Below are positions 55,600-64,000 of a DNA stretch of 64,000 bases, piece by piece (position 1 is the first letter of the stretch; each line of letters begins with the position of its first letter). Location: NCBI GenBank assembly GCA_902523895.1, contig CABZAZ010000003.1, forward strand, positions 62,001 through 126,000, in the 5' to 3' direction. The position numbers were made by a program, and so were the translations under genes. The notes under the pieces are model-generated. The model was not told the origin of the DNA and did not search any database. It saw only the letters and a program-made list of their open reading frames with translations. This DNA is from an uncultured Pelagibacteraceae bacterium (GTDB lineage: Bacteria; Pseudomonadota; Alphaproteobacteria; Pelagibacterales; Pelagibacteraceae).

Positions 55600-56055
55600 A
55601 TGATCACTTTAGAGGAATTTAAAAAAAAACACTCAGATAAGTGTAGATTGATAGGTTTAGACCTTGGATCTAAAAGAATTGGTGTGTCAATCTGTGATGA
55701 CAAACAACTAATTGCCACTCCATTAAAAACAATAAATAGAAATTCGTTAAAATATCTCGTTGATGAACTAAGATTAATCATTAATGAAAATGATATAAAA
55801 GGAATTATTATTGGAAATCCTTTAAATATGGATGGATCCTCAGGTAGGTCAGCTCAATCTGTAAAAGATACAACTGAAAATATTGAAAAAAACTTGGATA
55901 TTCCAATTTGTCTCTGGGATGAGAGACTTTCAACTGTTGGTGCTTTTAATCTGTCTAGCCAGTTAGATATTAATGTGAGTAAAAGAGAAAAAAAGATCGA
56001 CGAAAACGCTGCTGCTTTTATATTACAAGGAGCTTTAGATTTTTTGAATAATTAA
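55600..56055 (+). CDS. ruvX: Holliday junction resolvase-like protein RuvX/YqgF
   Basis: A 151-residue RNase H-fold protein implicated in 16S rRNA 5'-end processing and in Holliday junction resolution. CRLIGLDLGSKRIGVSICDD near 15-34 holds the first acidic residue, IIIGNPLNMDGSSGRSAQSVKD near 70-91 the middle motif, and LWDERLSTVGAF near 104-115 with ENAAAFILQGALDF the last. It is divergent from gatC and precedes pyrB, a conserved alphaproteobacterial neighbourhood. Confidence 0.93.
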   Translation: MITLEEFKKKHSDKCRLIGLDLGSKRIGVSICDDKQLIATPLKTINRNSLKYLVDELRLIINENDIKGIIIGNPLNMDGSSGRSAQSVKDTTENIEKNLDIPICLWDERLSTVGAFNLSSQLDINVSKREKKIDENAAAFILQGALDFLNN

Positions 56056-56097
56056 TACTTGCTATTATAGAGGTTTATAGTTATAGAGTTGGTTTTA

Positions 56098-57039
56098 ATG
56101 GCAATTAAATCAAATCAGGCTATTAAAATTTCTCAAAAACATCTATTAGGTATTCAAGATTTATCAATAAATGATGTTAACCTAATACTTGATGAAGCAA
56201 ATTCATTTATTAAAGTAAATCAAAGTAAAAATAAGAAAGTTGATGTTTTAAGAGGTAAAACTCAAATTAATTTATTTTTTGAACCTTCCACTAGAACTCA
56301 AAGCTCTTTTGAATTAGCCGGTAAAAGACTTGGGGCTGATGTTATGTCAATGAATATTAGCAACTCAGCAATTAAAAAAGGTGAAACGTTGATAGATACA
56401 GCAATGACACTAAATGCTATGCATCCTGATATTATCGTAATTAGACATCAAGATTCTGGAGCATGTAATCTACTTTCACAAAAAGTAAACTGTGCAGTTC
56501 TTAATGCTGGTGATGGAAGAAGAGAGCACCCTACTCAAGCTTTGTTAGATGCATTAACGATTATTACTCGTAAAAAAAAAATACAAGGATTAAAAATAGC
56601 AATCTGTGGAGATATACTTCATTCAAGAGTTGCTAGATCAAATATTTATTTACTTAGTATGTTAGGAGCAGAGGTAAACATTGTTGCTCCAACAAATCTC
56701 ATGCCAAAAGAAATTGAAAAATTTGGTGTGAATACTTTTACAGATATGAAAAAAGGATTGAAAGATTGTGATATTGTTATGATGTTGAGATTACAAAATG
56801 AACGAATGACGAGTTCATATCTTTCATCTAATAGAGAATATTACGAATATTATGGATTAACTCCTGATAAATTAGAACATGCCAAATCTGATGCTTTAAT
56901 TATGCATCCTGGTCCAATGAATAGAGGTATAGAAATAGATACAATGCTAGCAGATGATATCAACAAAAGTGTGATTAAAGAGCAGGTTGAATTAGGTGTC
57001 GCGGTGAGGATGGCTTGTCTTAAAATATTTTGTGCATAA
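56098..57039 (+). CDS. pyrB: Aspartate carbamoyltransferase catalytic subunit
   Basis: Joins carbamoyl phosphate and aspartate, the committed step of pyrimidine synthesis. From the ATG at 56098 it has 313 residues; a TTG at 56089 is possible but unlikely. [21 protein letters not shown] near 56-76 binds carbamoyl phosphate, [20 protein letters not shown] near 136-155 and [12 protein letters not shown] near 275-286 complete the site. The stop TAA shares a base with the next ATG. The partner is a non-catalytic dihydroorotase homologue, and no pyrI is present. Confidence 0.96.
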   Translation: MAIKSNQAIKISQKHLLGIQDLSINDVNLILDEANSFIKVNQSKNKKVDVLRGKTQINLFFEPSTRTQSSFELAGKRLGADVMSMNISNSAIKKGETLIDTAMTLNAMHPDIIVIRHQDSGACNLLSQKVNCAVLNAGDGRREHPTQALLDALTIITRKKKIQGLKIAICGDILHSRVARSNIYLLSMLGAEVNIVAPTNLMPKEIEKFGVNTFTDMKKGLKDCDIVMMLRLQNERMTSSYLSSNREYYEYYGLTPDKLEHAKSDALIMHPGPMNRGIEIDTMLADDINKSVIKEQVELGVAVRMACLKIFCA

Positions 57040-58325
57040 TGAAAAAACAATATTTTATAAACGCAAATATAATTGATCCTTATAACTCAATGAATGAGAA
57101 TGGGGGTCTGATCATAAGTGAAGATGGAAAAATTGAAGCCATAGGAAAGAAAGTAAATATTAATAATTTACCGAGTAGAGATAAACCAATTGATTTAAAA
57201 GGTAAGTATATTTTCCCTGGATTAGTTGATATGCGAGTTTTTGTTGGTGAACCAGGCTATGAGTATAAAGAAAATTTCAGGACTCTAAGTAATGCGGCAC
57301 TCTCAGGTGGTGTTACTTCTGTTGTAACAATGCCTAACACAGATCCAGTAATTGATAACGTTTCCATAGTCGATTTTCTAAAAAGAAGAGGAAGAGATAA
57401 GTCAAAGATAAATATTTTTCCATGTGCCTCCTTAACAAAAAATACTGAAGGTACAAATATGACTGAATTTGGCTTGTTACAAAATAAAGGAATAATTGCA
57501 TTCACCGATGGCGTTAAAACAATTCAAAACCCAAGACTGATGTCTAGAATAATGAACTCTGCTAAAGATTTGGGTAGTTTAATAATGCAGCACGCTGAAG
57601 ATTATGAACTAGCAAAAAATGGTATGATTAACTCTGGAATAATTGCTTCAAAATTAGGTCTATCTGGTATACCTGAGATCGCTGAGCGTATTCTGATCGA
57701 GAGAGATTTAACATTACTGGAAAAAGTTAAATGCAGATATCATATCTCTCAATTGTCATCACAAAAGTCTGTCGAAGTAATTAAATCAAGAAAGGAAATA
57801 GTAAAATTCACATGTGGTGTTTCGATTAATAACTTATCTTTAAATGAAAACGACATAGGAGATTTCAAAACATTTTTGAAATTGTCTCCACCATTAAGAA
57901 GAGAAGAAGATAGACTAGCTTTAGTACAGGGTTTAAAGGATGATTTAATTGATGTAATAGTTTCAGATCACAAACCTGAAGATGAAGAGTCAAAAAGATT
58001 AACATTTGCTCAAGCGGCAACTGGTGCGTCAGGGATAGAAACTTTGCTGTCTCTAAGTTTAGAATTATATCATAATGGATCACTCAAATTAGAGACAATA
58101 ATAAAAGCATTAACATCAAACCCTGCTAAAATATTAAAAATAAATAAAGGGAACCTATCTATTGGTAATGATGCAGATCTTTGTATAGTAGATATAGATA
58201 AACCATGGATTGTAAAAAAAGATAAACTTATCTCAAAGTCAAAAAATACATCTATCGAGGATAAAAAACTTCAAGGCAAGGTTACAAATACATTTGTAAA
58301 CGGTAAAGAATTATTTAAGTTATAG
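57039..58325 (+). CDS. Pseudo-dihydroorotase (non-catalytic PyrC homologue)
   Basis: A 428-residue amidohydrolase-fold protein immediately after pyrB. Active dihydroorotases carry the metal ligands His-x-His in GLVDMHVH; here the same position reads GLVDMRVFVGEPG, with Arg66 and Phe68. The rest of the fold is well kept (LSGGVTSVVTMPNTDPVIDN near 90-109, VSDHKPEDEES, GASGIETLLSLSLE). This matches the catalytically dead dihydroorotases that form a structural complex with aspartate carbamoyltransferase in Pseudomonas and other proteobacteria. A true pyrC would be needed elsewhere. The start is the ATG at 57039; a TTG at 57030 is inside pyrB. Confidence 0.9.
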   Translation: MKKQYFINANIIDPYNSMNENGGLIISEDGKIEAIGKKVNINNLPSRDKPIDLKGKYIFPGLVDMRVFVGEPGYEYKENFRTLSNAALSGGVTSVVTMPNTDPVIDNVSIVDFLKRRGRDKSKINIFPCASLTKNTEGTNMTEFGLLQNKGIIAFTDGVKTIQNPRLMSRIMNSAKDLGSLIMQHAEDYELAKNGMINSGIIASKLGLSGIPEIAERILIERDLTLLEKVKCRYHISQLSSQKSVEVIKSRKEIVKFTCGVSINNLSLNENDIGDFKTFLKLSPPLRREEDRLALVQGLKDDLIDVIVSDHKPEDEESKRLTFAQAATGASGIETLLSLSLELYHNGSLKLETIIKALTSNPAKILKINKGNLSIGNDADLCIVDIDKPWIVKKDKLISKSKNTSIEDKKLQGKVTNTFVNGKELFKL

Positions 58326-58326
58326 C

Positions 58327-58905
58327 ATGGATATTTTAATCATAGGTATAATTTCATATTTGATGGGTTCAATTCCGTTTGGATTGATACTAACAAAAAT
58401 TTTTTTGAAAAAAGATATAAGAGACATTGGATCTGGAAATATCGGAGCCACAAATGTACTTAGAGCTGGTAACAAGACAGTTGGTTACATCACGTTATCT
58501 CTTGATATTTTAAAAGCTATAATCCCTGTAATATTTGTTAAAATTTATTACACAGATTATTTATATTTGGCATCATTATGTGCATTTATAGGTCATGTAT
58601 TTCCTGTATGGCTTAAATTTAAAGGAGGAAAAGGTGTTGCAACATACGTTGGTATTCTATTTGCTATAAATATTTATTTTGGAATTATCTTTGCTTTATC
58701 TTGGTTTGTATTTTTTACTATAACAAAATTTTCATCTTTATCTTCATTAATTGCTTCTGTATCAGTTCCTGTTTATTTACTGGTCACGGGTCAATTCGAA
58801 GATATATTTTTTTTTATAATCATGTTTGTGTTAATATTTTTTACCCATCGAGAAAATATTAAAAGATTGAAAAATAAAGAAGAAACTAAGACAAAAATTT
58901 ATTAA
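58327..58905 (+). CDS. plsY: Glycerol-3-phosphate acyltransferase PlsY
   Basis: Inner-membrane enzyme that moves the acyl group from acyl-phosphate (made by PlsX) to glycerol-3-phosphate. The 192 residues have the three PlsY motifs: SYLMGSIPFGLILTKIF near 10-26, DIGSGNIGATNVLRAGNKTVGY near 33-54 and GHVFPVWLKFKGGKGVATYVG near 86-106. Several membrane helices are evident. It follows the pseudo-dihydroorotase by one base and precedes topA; the dprA gene that often stands between plsY and topA is absent here. Confidence 0.95.
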   Translation: MDILIIGIISYLMGSIPFGLILTKIFLKKDIRDIGSGNIGATNVLRAGNKTVGYITLSLDILKAIIPVIFVKIYYTDYLYLASLCAFIGHVFPVWLKFKGGKGVATYVGILFAINIYFGIIFALSWFVFFTITKFSSLSSLIASVSVPVYLLVTGQFEDIFFFIIMFVLIFFTHRENIKRLKNKEETKTKIY

Positions 58906-58941
58906 TTTGACTATCTAACTCTTTTAGGTAGTTTGTCATTT

Positions 58942-61521
58942 ATGAACTTGGTCATTGTAGAAAGTCCAGCTAAAGCCAAAACTATCAATAAATATTTAGG
59001 TGATAATTATAAAGTATTAGCTAGTTATGGTCATATTAGAGATTTACCCTCTAAGAATGGTTCTGTTGATCCAGATCAAGATTTTAAAATGGAATGGGAG
59101 ATCGACAGCTTTTCAAAAAAATATCTTAAAGAAATTACTGACGCAGCTAAAGACTCTTCAAAAATTATATTAGCTACCGATCCTGATCGTGAAGGAGAAG
59201 CAATTGCATGGCATGTAAAAGAGTATCTGAATGAAAAAAAACTTCTTAAAGATAAAGAAATAGAGAGAGTTGTTTTTAACGAAATAACAAAAAAAGCAGT
59301 AATTCATGGCATTGAAAATCCAAGACAAATTGAACCCCTTTTAGTTGATGCTTACATGGCTCGAAGAGCCTTAGATTACTTGGTTGGATTTAATATTTCA
59401 CCAATATTATGGACAAAACTTCCAGGCTCTAAATCTGCAGGAAGAGTTCAATCGGTAGCTTTAAAATTGATTACTGAAAGAGAACATGAAATTGAATCCT
59501 TTAAGCCAGAAGAATTTTGGACTTTAAGTGTCAAATTTAAAGATGAAAAAAATCAAAATATTCTTGCTAGTATTAGTCAACTAGATAACAACAAAATTGA
59601 AAAATTCTCTTTTAGAAATAAAGATGACATAAATAAAGCTATATCAAGTATCAATCAAAAAAAATTTAGTATTACTGATATATCAAGTAAAGTGGTAAAT
59701 CGTAATCCATCAGGACCATTTACTACATCCACTCTTCAACAAACAGCATCAAGTCGATTAGGGTTTGGTGCATCAAGAACTATGCAAATTGCTCAAAAGC
59801 TTTATCAAGGGGTCGAAATTGAAGGAGAAACAATAGGTTTGATAACATATATGAGAACAGATGGCACTAATTTGTCAAAAGATGCTGTTGTGGCTTTTAG
59901 AGATTATATCAAAAAAGAAATCGGTAATGAATATTTACCTGAAAGTGCTTTAAATTATTCTGGTAAAAAAGCAAAAAATGCACAAGAGGCACATGAAGCA
60001 ATAAGACCCACGGATATTATCAGAACTCCTCAAAGTGTAAAAAAGTATCTAAGCACAGATCAAAATAAACTTTATGATTTGATATGGAGTAGAGCTTTAT
60101 CTTCTCAAATGCAATCTGCTAAATTTGATAGAAATACTATAACTATTACAACAAATAATGATGATACAGTATGCAAAGCAAGTGGATCAGTTCTCAAATT
60201 TGATGGATTTTTAAAGATATATAATAATCAAGGTAAGGACGATGATGAAGACATTCTACCCTCTGTGTCTAAAGGACTTGTAAATATTGAGTCCTTAATA
60301 GACGAACAGCATTTTACACAACCTCCTCCAAGATATTCTGAGGCTAGCTTAGTAAAAAAACTAGAGGAATTAGGAATAGGAAGACCATCTACTTACGCAA
60401 GTATAATTTCCACAATAGCTAATAGAGGTTACGCTGAGATATTGAATAAAAGATTTTTTCCTACAGATAGAGGAAAACTTATTTCAGCTTTTCTTGAAAA
60501 ATTGTTCTCAAAATATGTGGATTATAACTTTACTGCTGGATTAGAGGATCAATTAGATGAGATTACAAGTGGTAAAGAAAGCTGGATAAAAGTTTTGGAG
60601 TTGTTCTGGAAAGACTTCAATAACAATGTGGCTGAAGTAAAGGAAAAAAGAACAAGAGAAGTTTTAGATCTATTAAATGATAGTTTAGGAGATTTGGTTT
60701 TCGATAAGGATGATAAAGGAAATATTGTAAGAAAATGTCAATTATGTAATTCAGGAACACTAAGCTTAAAAAATAGCTTTAGAGGTGGAGCGTTTATTGG
60801 TTGTTCAAATTACCCAGAATGTAAATTTACAAGACCTTTGTCTAAAGCTAAAGCAGCGGCACAAGCACAATTAGCTGAACCAAAATTTATTGGGAAACAT
60901 GAGAACGGCAATGATATATATCTTAAAAATGGAAGATTCGGTCCATATTTACAATATGAAAAAATTCCAGAGGATATGGAAATTGAAAAAACACCAAATA
61001 AAAAAAAGAAAACAAAAAAACTTAAACCGGATGTAAATGAACTTTTAAAAAATGTCTCTATTCCAAAGGGTTTAGAACTAGAGAGTATAGATTTAGAAAA
61101 AGCACAATTTTTATGCTCACTACCAAAATCTTTAGGAATAAATCCTGATAATCAAAAAGAAATTACTTTAAACACCGGAAGATTTGGTCCTTACCTAAAG
61201 TGTGAAAATAAATCAGCTCGAATAGAAAATATTGAGGAAATTTTCTCTATTGGTTTAAATAGAGCAATAACATTAATTGCTGAGGCTAAACCAGGGAGAA
61301 TGTCTTCTTCGATGATTAAAGATTTAGGTGAACATCCTGAGGATAAAAAACCAGTTAGAATTATGAAGGGACAATACGGACCATATATCAAATATAAATC
61401 TCTAAATGCAACAATACCTGAGGAAAAGGATCCAACAGAACTTACAATGGAGGAAGCATTAATATTGATTGAGAAAAGAAAAGAATACGATAAAACAAAA
61501 AAGAAAAAAAAGAAAAAATGA
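58942..61521 (+). CDS. topA: DNA topoisomerase I
   Basis: Type IA topoisomerase that relaxes negative supercoils. From the ATG at 58942 it has 859 residues (a TTG at 58933 would add three). The Toprim domain has VIVESPAKAKTI and LATDPDREGEAIAWH, the catalytic Tyr is in GLITYMRTDGTNLS near residue 305, and GIGRPSTYASIISTI follows. The C-terminus has a zinc ribbon (CQLCNSGTLS... CSNYPECKF) and three repeats around GRFGPYLQYE, GRFGPYLKCE and GQYGPYIKYK, ending in a poly-lysine tail. Its TGA overlaps ridA as ATGA. Confidence 0.96.
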   Translation: MNLVIVESPAKAKTINKYLGDNYKVLASYGHIRDLPSKNGSVDPDQDFKMEWEIDSFSKKYLKEITDAAKDSSKIILATDPDREGEAIAWHVKEYLNEKKLLKDKEIERVVFNEITKKAVIHGIENPRQIEPLLVDAYMARRALDYLVGFNISPILWTKLPGSKSAGRVQSVALKLITEREHEIESFKPEEFWTLSVKFKDEKNQNILASISQLDNNKIEKFSFRNKDDINKAISSINQKKFSITDISSKVVNRNPSGPFTTSTLQQTASSRLGFGASRTMQIAQKLYQGVEIEGETIGLITYMRTDGTNLSKDAVVAFRDYIKKEIGNEYLPESALNYSGKKAKNAQEAHEAIRPTDIIRTPQSVKKYLSTDQNKLYDLIWSRALSSQMQSAKFDRNTITITTNNDDTVCKASGSVLKFDGFLKIYNNQGKDDDEDILPSVSKGLVNIESLIDEQHFTQPPPRYSEASLVKKLEELGIGRPSTYASIISTIANRGYAEILNKRFFPTDRGKLISAFLEKLFSKYVDYNFTAGLEDQLDEITSGKESWIKVLELFWKDFNNNVAEVKEKRTREVLDLLNDSLGDLVFDKDDKGNIVRKCQLCNSGTLSLKNSFRGGAFIGCSNYPECKFTRPLSKAKAAAQAQLAEPKFIGKHENGNDIYLKNGRFGPYLQYEKIPEDMEIEKTPNKKKKTKKLKPDVNELLKNVSIPKGLELESIDLEKAQFLCSLPKSLGINPDNQKEITLNTGRFGPYLKCENKSARIENIEEIFSIGLNRAITLIAEAKPGRMSSSMIKDLGEHPEDKKPVRIMKGQYGPYIKYKSLNATIPEEKDPTELTMEEALILIEKRKEYDKTKKKKKKK

Positions 61522-61979
61522 ATTATCAAAAAAATTTAGAAAAACTTGGTTTAAAACTTCCTGATGCTAAAGCACCGGTTGGAAATTATGTTGCAACTAA
61601 AATAATAGGAAAGTTGTTATTCGTGTCAGGACAAATTTCAATTGATGAAAAAGGTGAACTAATAAAAGGAAAAGTTGGAAAAGATTTAGATGTTGACTCT
61701 GGATATAATGCAGCTAAAAGATGTGCTTTAAGTATTATTTCTCAAATAATGAAGGCATCTGATAATGATCTAACAAAGATCAAATCTTGTATTAAACTAA
61801 CAGGTTTTGTTAATTCTACTGATAATTTTCAGGATCAACCTAAAGTAATAAATGGTGCATCTGATTTAATTGCATCTGTTTTTGGAGATGCAGGAATGCA
61901 CACAAGAGCGGCTGTAAGTGTTAATAGTCTTCCTCTGGGTGTTGCTGTTGAAGTTGATGCTATATTTGAGCTTAATTAA
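61518..61979 (+). CDS. RidA/YjgF family protein
   Basis: A 153-residue protein of the YjgF/YER057c/UK114 (Rid) family, several of which hydrolyse reactive imine or enamine products of PLP enzymes. NYVATKIIGKLLFVSGQISIDEKGELI near 23-49 and AGMHTRAAVSVNSLPLGVAVEVDAIFEL near 125-152 are the family blocks, with the conserved Arg in HTRAAV. The longer form with SGYNAAKRCALSI resembles the subgroup often called endoribonuclease L-PSP-like. It is translationally coupled to topA. Confidence 0.9.
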   Translation: MNYQKNLEKLGLKLPDAKAPVGNYVATKIIGKLLFVSGQISIDEKGELIKGKVGKDLDVDSGYNAAKRCALSIISQIMKASDNDLTKIKSCIKLTGFVNSTDNFQDQPKVINGASDLIASVFGDAGMHTRAAVSVNSLPLGVAVEVDAIFELN

Positions 61980-61983
61980 AAAT

Positions 61984-63285
61984 TTATCTTCCAATACTAT
62001 AATACTTGAAACCTTGATTTTTAATTTTCATTGGAGAATATATGTTTCTCATATCATAAATAATAAATTTTTTACCTCTTACTAAATTCTTAAAATTGAT
62101 CGATTTAAAATCATTCCATTCTGTGTGAATAATTACAAGATCCGAACCCTGTACAGACTCTTTAATATTATCAATATAAAAAACATTTTTGATCTTTGAA
62201 AGCTCTTTTTTAAGACCTGTCGGATCAAAATAATTTATTTTAGCACCTTTTTTTGAGAGTGCAGGTATCATTTTTAAACTAGAAGAGTCTCTCATGTCAT
62301 CTGTATTAGCCTTAAATGTGACACCCAAGAAAGTAATTTTTTTATTTTTAATTTTGTTATTCAAAATTTTATAGACTTTATTAAGTAAAAAATTAGATCT
62401 ATTTTCATTTGATTTTATAACTGATTTTATAACAGAAAGATTTATTTTAAACTTGTCCGCAGTAGAAATTATAGCTTTAGTATCTTTTGGAAAACATGAT
62501 CCACCATAAGCAGGTCCTGCTCTTAAAAAACGACTCCCTATTCTTTTATCTAGACCCATTCCAATTGAAATATCTTCAACATTTATACCTATTTTTTCAC
62601 ACAAATTTGCGATTTCATTAATGAATGTAATTTTCGTAGCCAAAAAAGCATTCGATGCATATTTGATTAATTCTGCAGCTCTTCTTGATGTATGAATATA
62701 TTGAGCTCCTTTAGAAATTAAAGGTGCATATAAATTATTCATTGCTCGGTTAGACTTTTTATCATTAGATCCAACAACTATTCTATCAGGAAAAATAAAA
62801 TCTCGGATAGCTTCACCTTCTCTTAAAAATTCTGGATTTGATACAACAGAAAATTTATTCTTATTACTTTTTTTTTTTAGTAAAATTTTTTCTATTTCAT
62901 CACCAGTTGTCACGGGTACCGTTGACTTAGTAACTATTATCTTAAATTTATTAATAGATAAACTTATCTCTTTTGCCACTTGAAAAATTTGACTTAGATC
63001 TGCACTACTACCTCCCTTTTTTGTTGGTGTTCCAACACAAATAAAAATTATATCAGAGTCTTTTATTGATTTTCCTAAATCTGATGAAAATTTTAATCTT
63101 TTATTTTTATAATTTTTATTCACTAATTCAGTAAGTCCAGGTTCGTAAATAGGAATTTTTCCTCTAGAAAGTAAATCTATTTTTTTTATGTCTTTATCTA
63201 CACAAATGACATTATTTCCTAGATCAGCAAAACATACACCGCTAACCAAACCTACATAACCCGTTCCTATCATACAAAGTTTCAT
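61984..63285 (-). CDS. ugd: UDP-glucose 6-dehydrogenase
   Basis: Oxidises UDP-glucose to UDP-glucuronate with NAD+. I start it at the ATG at 63285 (MKLCMIGTGYVGLVSGVCFADLGN), giving 433 residues; the longer frame runs inside galU. Motifs: GTGYVGL NAD loop, VSNPEFLREGEAI near 155-167 and the catalytic Cys in GPAYGGSCFPKDTKA near 253-267, with GVTFKANTDDMRDSSSLKM near 319-337. The ATG overlaps the galU TGA (ATGA), so both enzymes of the UDP-glucuronate route are made together. This supplies sugars for surface glycans. Confidence 0.95.
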   Translation of the reverse strand: MKLCMIGTGYVGLVSGVCFADLGNNVICVDKDIKKIDLLSRGKIPIYEPGLTELVNKNYKNKRLKFSSDLGKSIKDSDIIFICVGTPTKKGGSSADLSQIFQVAKEISLSINKFKIIVTKSTVPVTTGDEIEKILLKKKSNKNKFSVVSNPEFLREGEAIRDFIFPDRIVVGSNDKKSNRAMNNLYAPLISKGAQYIHTSRRAAELIKYASNAFLATKITFINEIANLCEKIGINVEDISIGMGLDKRIGSRFLRAGPAYGGSCFPKDTKAIISTADKFKINLSVIKSVIKSNENRSNFLLNKVYKILNNKIKNKKITFLGVTFKANTDDMRDSSSLKMIPALSKKGAKINYFDPTGLKKELSKIKNVFYIDNIKESVQGSDLVIIHTEWNDFKSINFKNLVRGKKFIIYDMRNIYSPMKIKNQGFKYYSIGR

Positions 63286-64000
63286 GATTTTGCGATTTCT
63301 AATGTTGATTTGATATAGCCATTCATACTTCCACAATCCAAATATTTCCCAGTAAAATTATGAGCAATAAATTTTTCATTGTTTTGTATCAATGATTGTA
63401 TAGCGTCAGTGATATGAATTTCGCCACCTTTACCTGGTTTTTGATTTAATAATTTAGAAAATATTTTTTTTGGAAGAATATATCGTCCTATTACAGCTTT
63501 GTTTGATGGTGCTGTAGAGATTGAGGGTTTTTCGATAACATCATTTATAACATAATTATTTTTATTTATTTTTTTTCCTAATTTATAAATTCCCCACCTT
63601 GAGACAGTTTTTTTTGGTACATTAATACTCGCCATTACAGATGATTTATAGCGATTATGTATATTAATCATCGACTTTGAACAATTTTTTTTAATTATTA
63701 GATCATCAGGTAATAACATTAGAAAAAAATCATCTGTGATAAATTTTTTTGTTTTTAATACTGCATCGCCTGTTCCCAGTGGTTTATTTTGATAAACAAA
63801 TTTAATCATCTTTTTATATTTCAAAATTTTTTTATATTCTTTAATAACTCTAGGATCTTTTTTCTTTTTTATTATCTTTTTATAAAAGCTATCCTTGTAA
63901 AAATAATCTTTTATCATTCGTTTTTTTTTTGAAATTATAAAAACTATTTTTTTAATACCAGCATCTGCGCACTCATCTAAAATATACTCAATTCCTGGTT
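63282..64000 (-). CDS. galU: UTP--glucose-1-phosphate uridylyltransferase, 5' part beyond the window
   Basis: Makes UDP-glucose from UTP and glucose-1-phosphate. The frame stays open to the right edge, so the gene begins outside. From the edge it reads PGIEYILDECADAGIKKIVF, then through a run of ten A in frame to KRMIKDYFYKD. Later motifs are FVYQNKPLGTGDAVLKTKKFI, FFLMLLPDDLII, VIGRYILPKKIFSKL and GGEIHITDAIQSL, all typical of bacterial GalU. The Met at 63917 that looks like a start is internal. It overlaps ugd as ATGA. Confidence 0.93.
   Translation of the reverse strand, partial: PGIEYILDECADAGIKKIVFIISKKKRMIKDYFYKDSFYKKIIKKKKDPRVIKEYKKILKYKKMIKFVYQNKPLGTGDAVLKTKKFITDDFFLMLLPDDLIIKKNCSKSMINIHNRYKSSVMASINVPKKTVSRWGIYKLGKKINKNNYVINDVIEKPSISTAPSNKAVIGRYILPKKIFSKLLNQKPGKGGEIHITDAIQSLIQNNEKFIAHNFTGKYLDCGSMNGYIKSTLEIAKS

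Noticed and set aside
63850-64000. galU looked truncated or frameshifted, with an apparent start at 63917
   Set aside because: The frame reads on without a break through the A10 run to the window edge and matches GalU; the Met is internal.

Overview
The window is one strand-dense, visibly AT-rich bacterial segment (long A and T runs everywhere, lysine/asparagine/isoleucine-rich proteins) with tiny intergenic gaps, many ATGA and TAATG start/stop overlaps and very short leaders. The gene content (sarcosine oxidase, K+-independent H+-pyrophosphatase, SAM-V type riboswitch before metY, NDUFS4-like subunit, Ubiq_cyt_C_chap protein, class II FBPase) and the streamlining point to an alphaproteobacterium of the SAR11 clade (Candidatus Pelagibacter or close kin). 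That placement is inference from gene families; no rRNA is present to prove it.

Layout. 1-4.7 kb: conserved genes (glutathione peroxidase, NhaA, zinc-ribbon membrane protein, tRNA-Pro, NDUFS4-like protein, SbmA/BacA-like transporter, GlpX, tRNA-Glu). 4.7-10.9 kb: an accessory region with a GIY-YIG protein, two glycosyltransferases, an FkbM methyltransferase, a tyrosine recombinase with a lox/FRT-like palindrome just before its start codon, a small membrane protein, a GC-rich structured segment ending in a terminator-like hairpin, a single-domain O6-alkylguanine methyltransferase and about 460 bases without a recognisable gene. 10.9-16.1 kb (minus strand): rplM-rpsI-argC-small lipoprotein-hom-AEC-EamA, very tightly packed. 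16.1-24 kb: SAM riboswitch region and metY, ctaA, chorismate mutase, the rpmF-plsX-ihfA-merR-like-rpmG cluster, bamE and hppA. 24-42 kb: a large mostly minus-strand block covering riboflavin synthesis with nusB and thiL, nrdR, glyA, rpiB, an Asp/Asn hydroxylase-like oxygenase, hemB (plus strand), recO-rnc-lepB-acpS-pdxJ-pyrE-rsh-folK-smpB-dapA, then a lytic transglycosylase and tRNA-Ser. 42-49 kb: soxBDAG and an amino-acid ABC binding protein and permease. 49-64 kb: nuclease, MATE pump, trhO, O-methyltransferase, gatCAB, ruvX, pyrB with a pseudo-dihydroorotase, plsY, topA, ridA, ugd and the 3' part of galU.

Connections. glyA and the sarcosine oxidase share glycine and one-carbon-folate chemistry. 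metY sits behind SAM-sensing RNA, and hom supplies the homoserine branch that feeds it. galU and ugd make UDP-glucose and UDP-glucuronate that glycosyltransferases such as those at 5-8 kb could use. The smpB, rsh, nusB, rnc and gatCAB genes form a translation and stress core.

Most worth a second look: two conserved genes, gatA and trhO, are each broken by exactly one surplus A in a run of eight A, either sequence error or polymerase slippage; the GC-rich structured RNA candidate at 9968-10146; the recombinase palindrome at 9614-9652; the probable tandem SAM-sensing leader of metY; a dihydroorotase and a GTP cyclohydrolase II domain that have lost their metal ligands; and an NrdR with displaced zinc cysteines.
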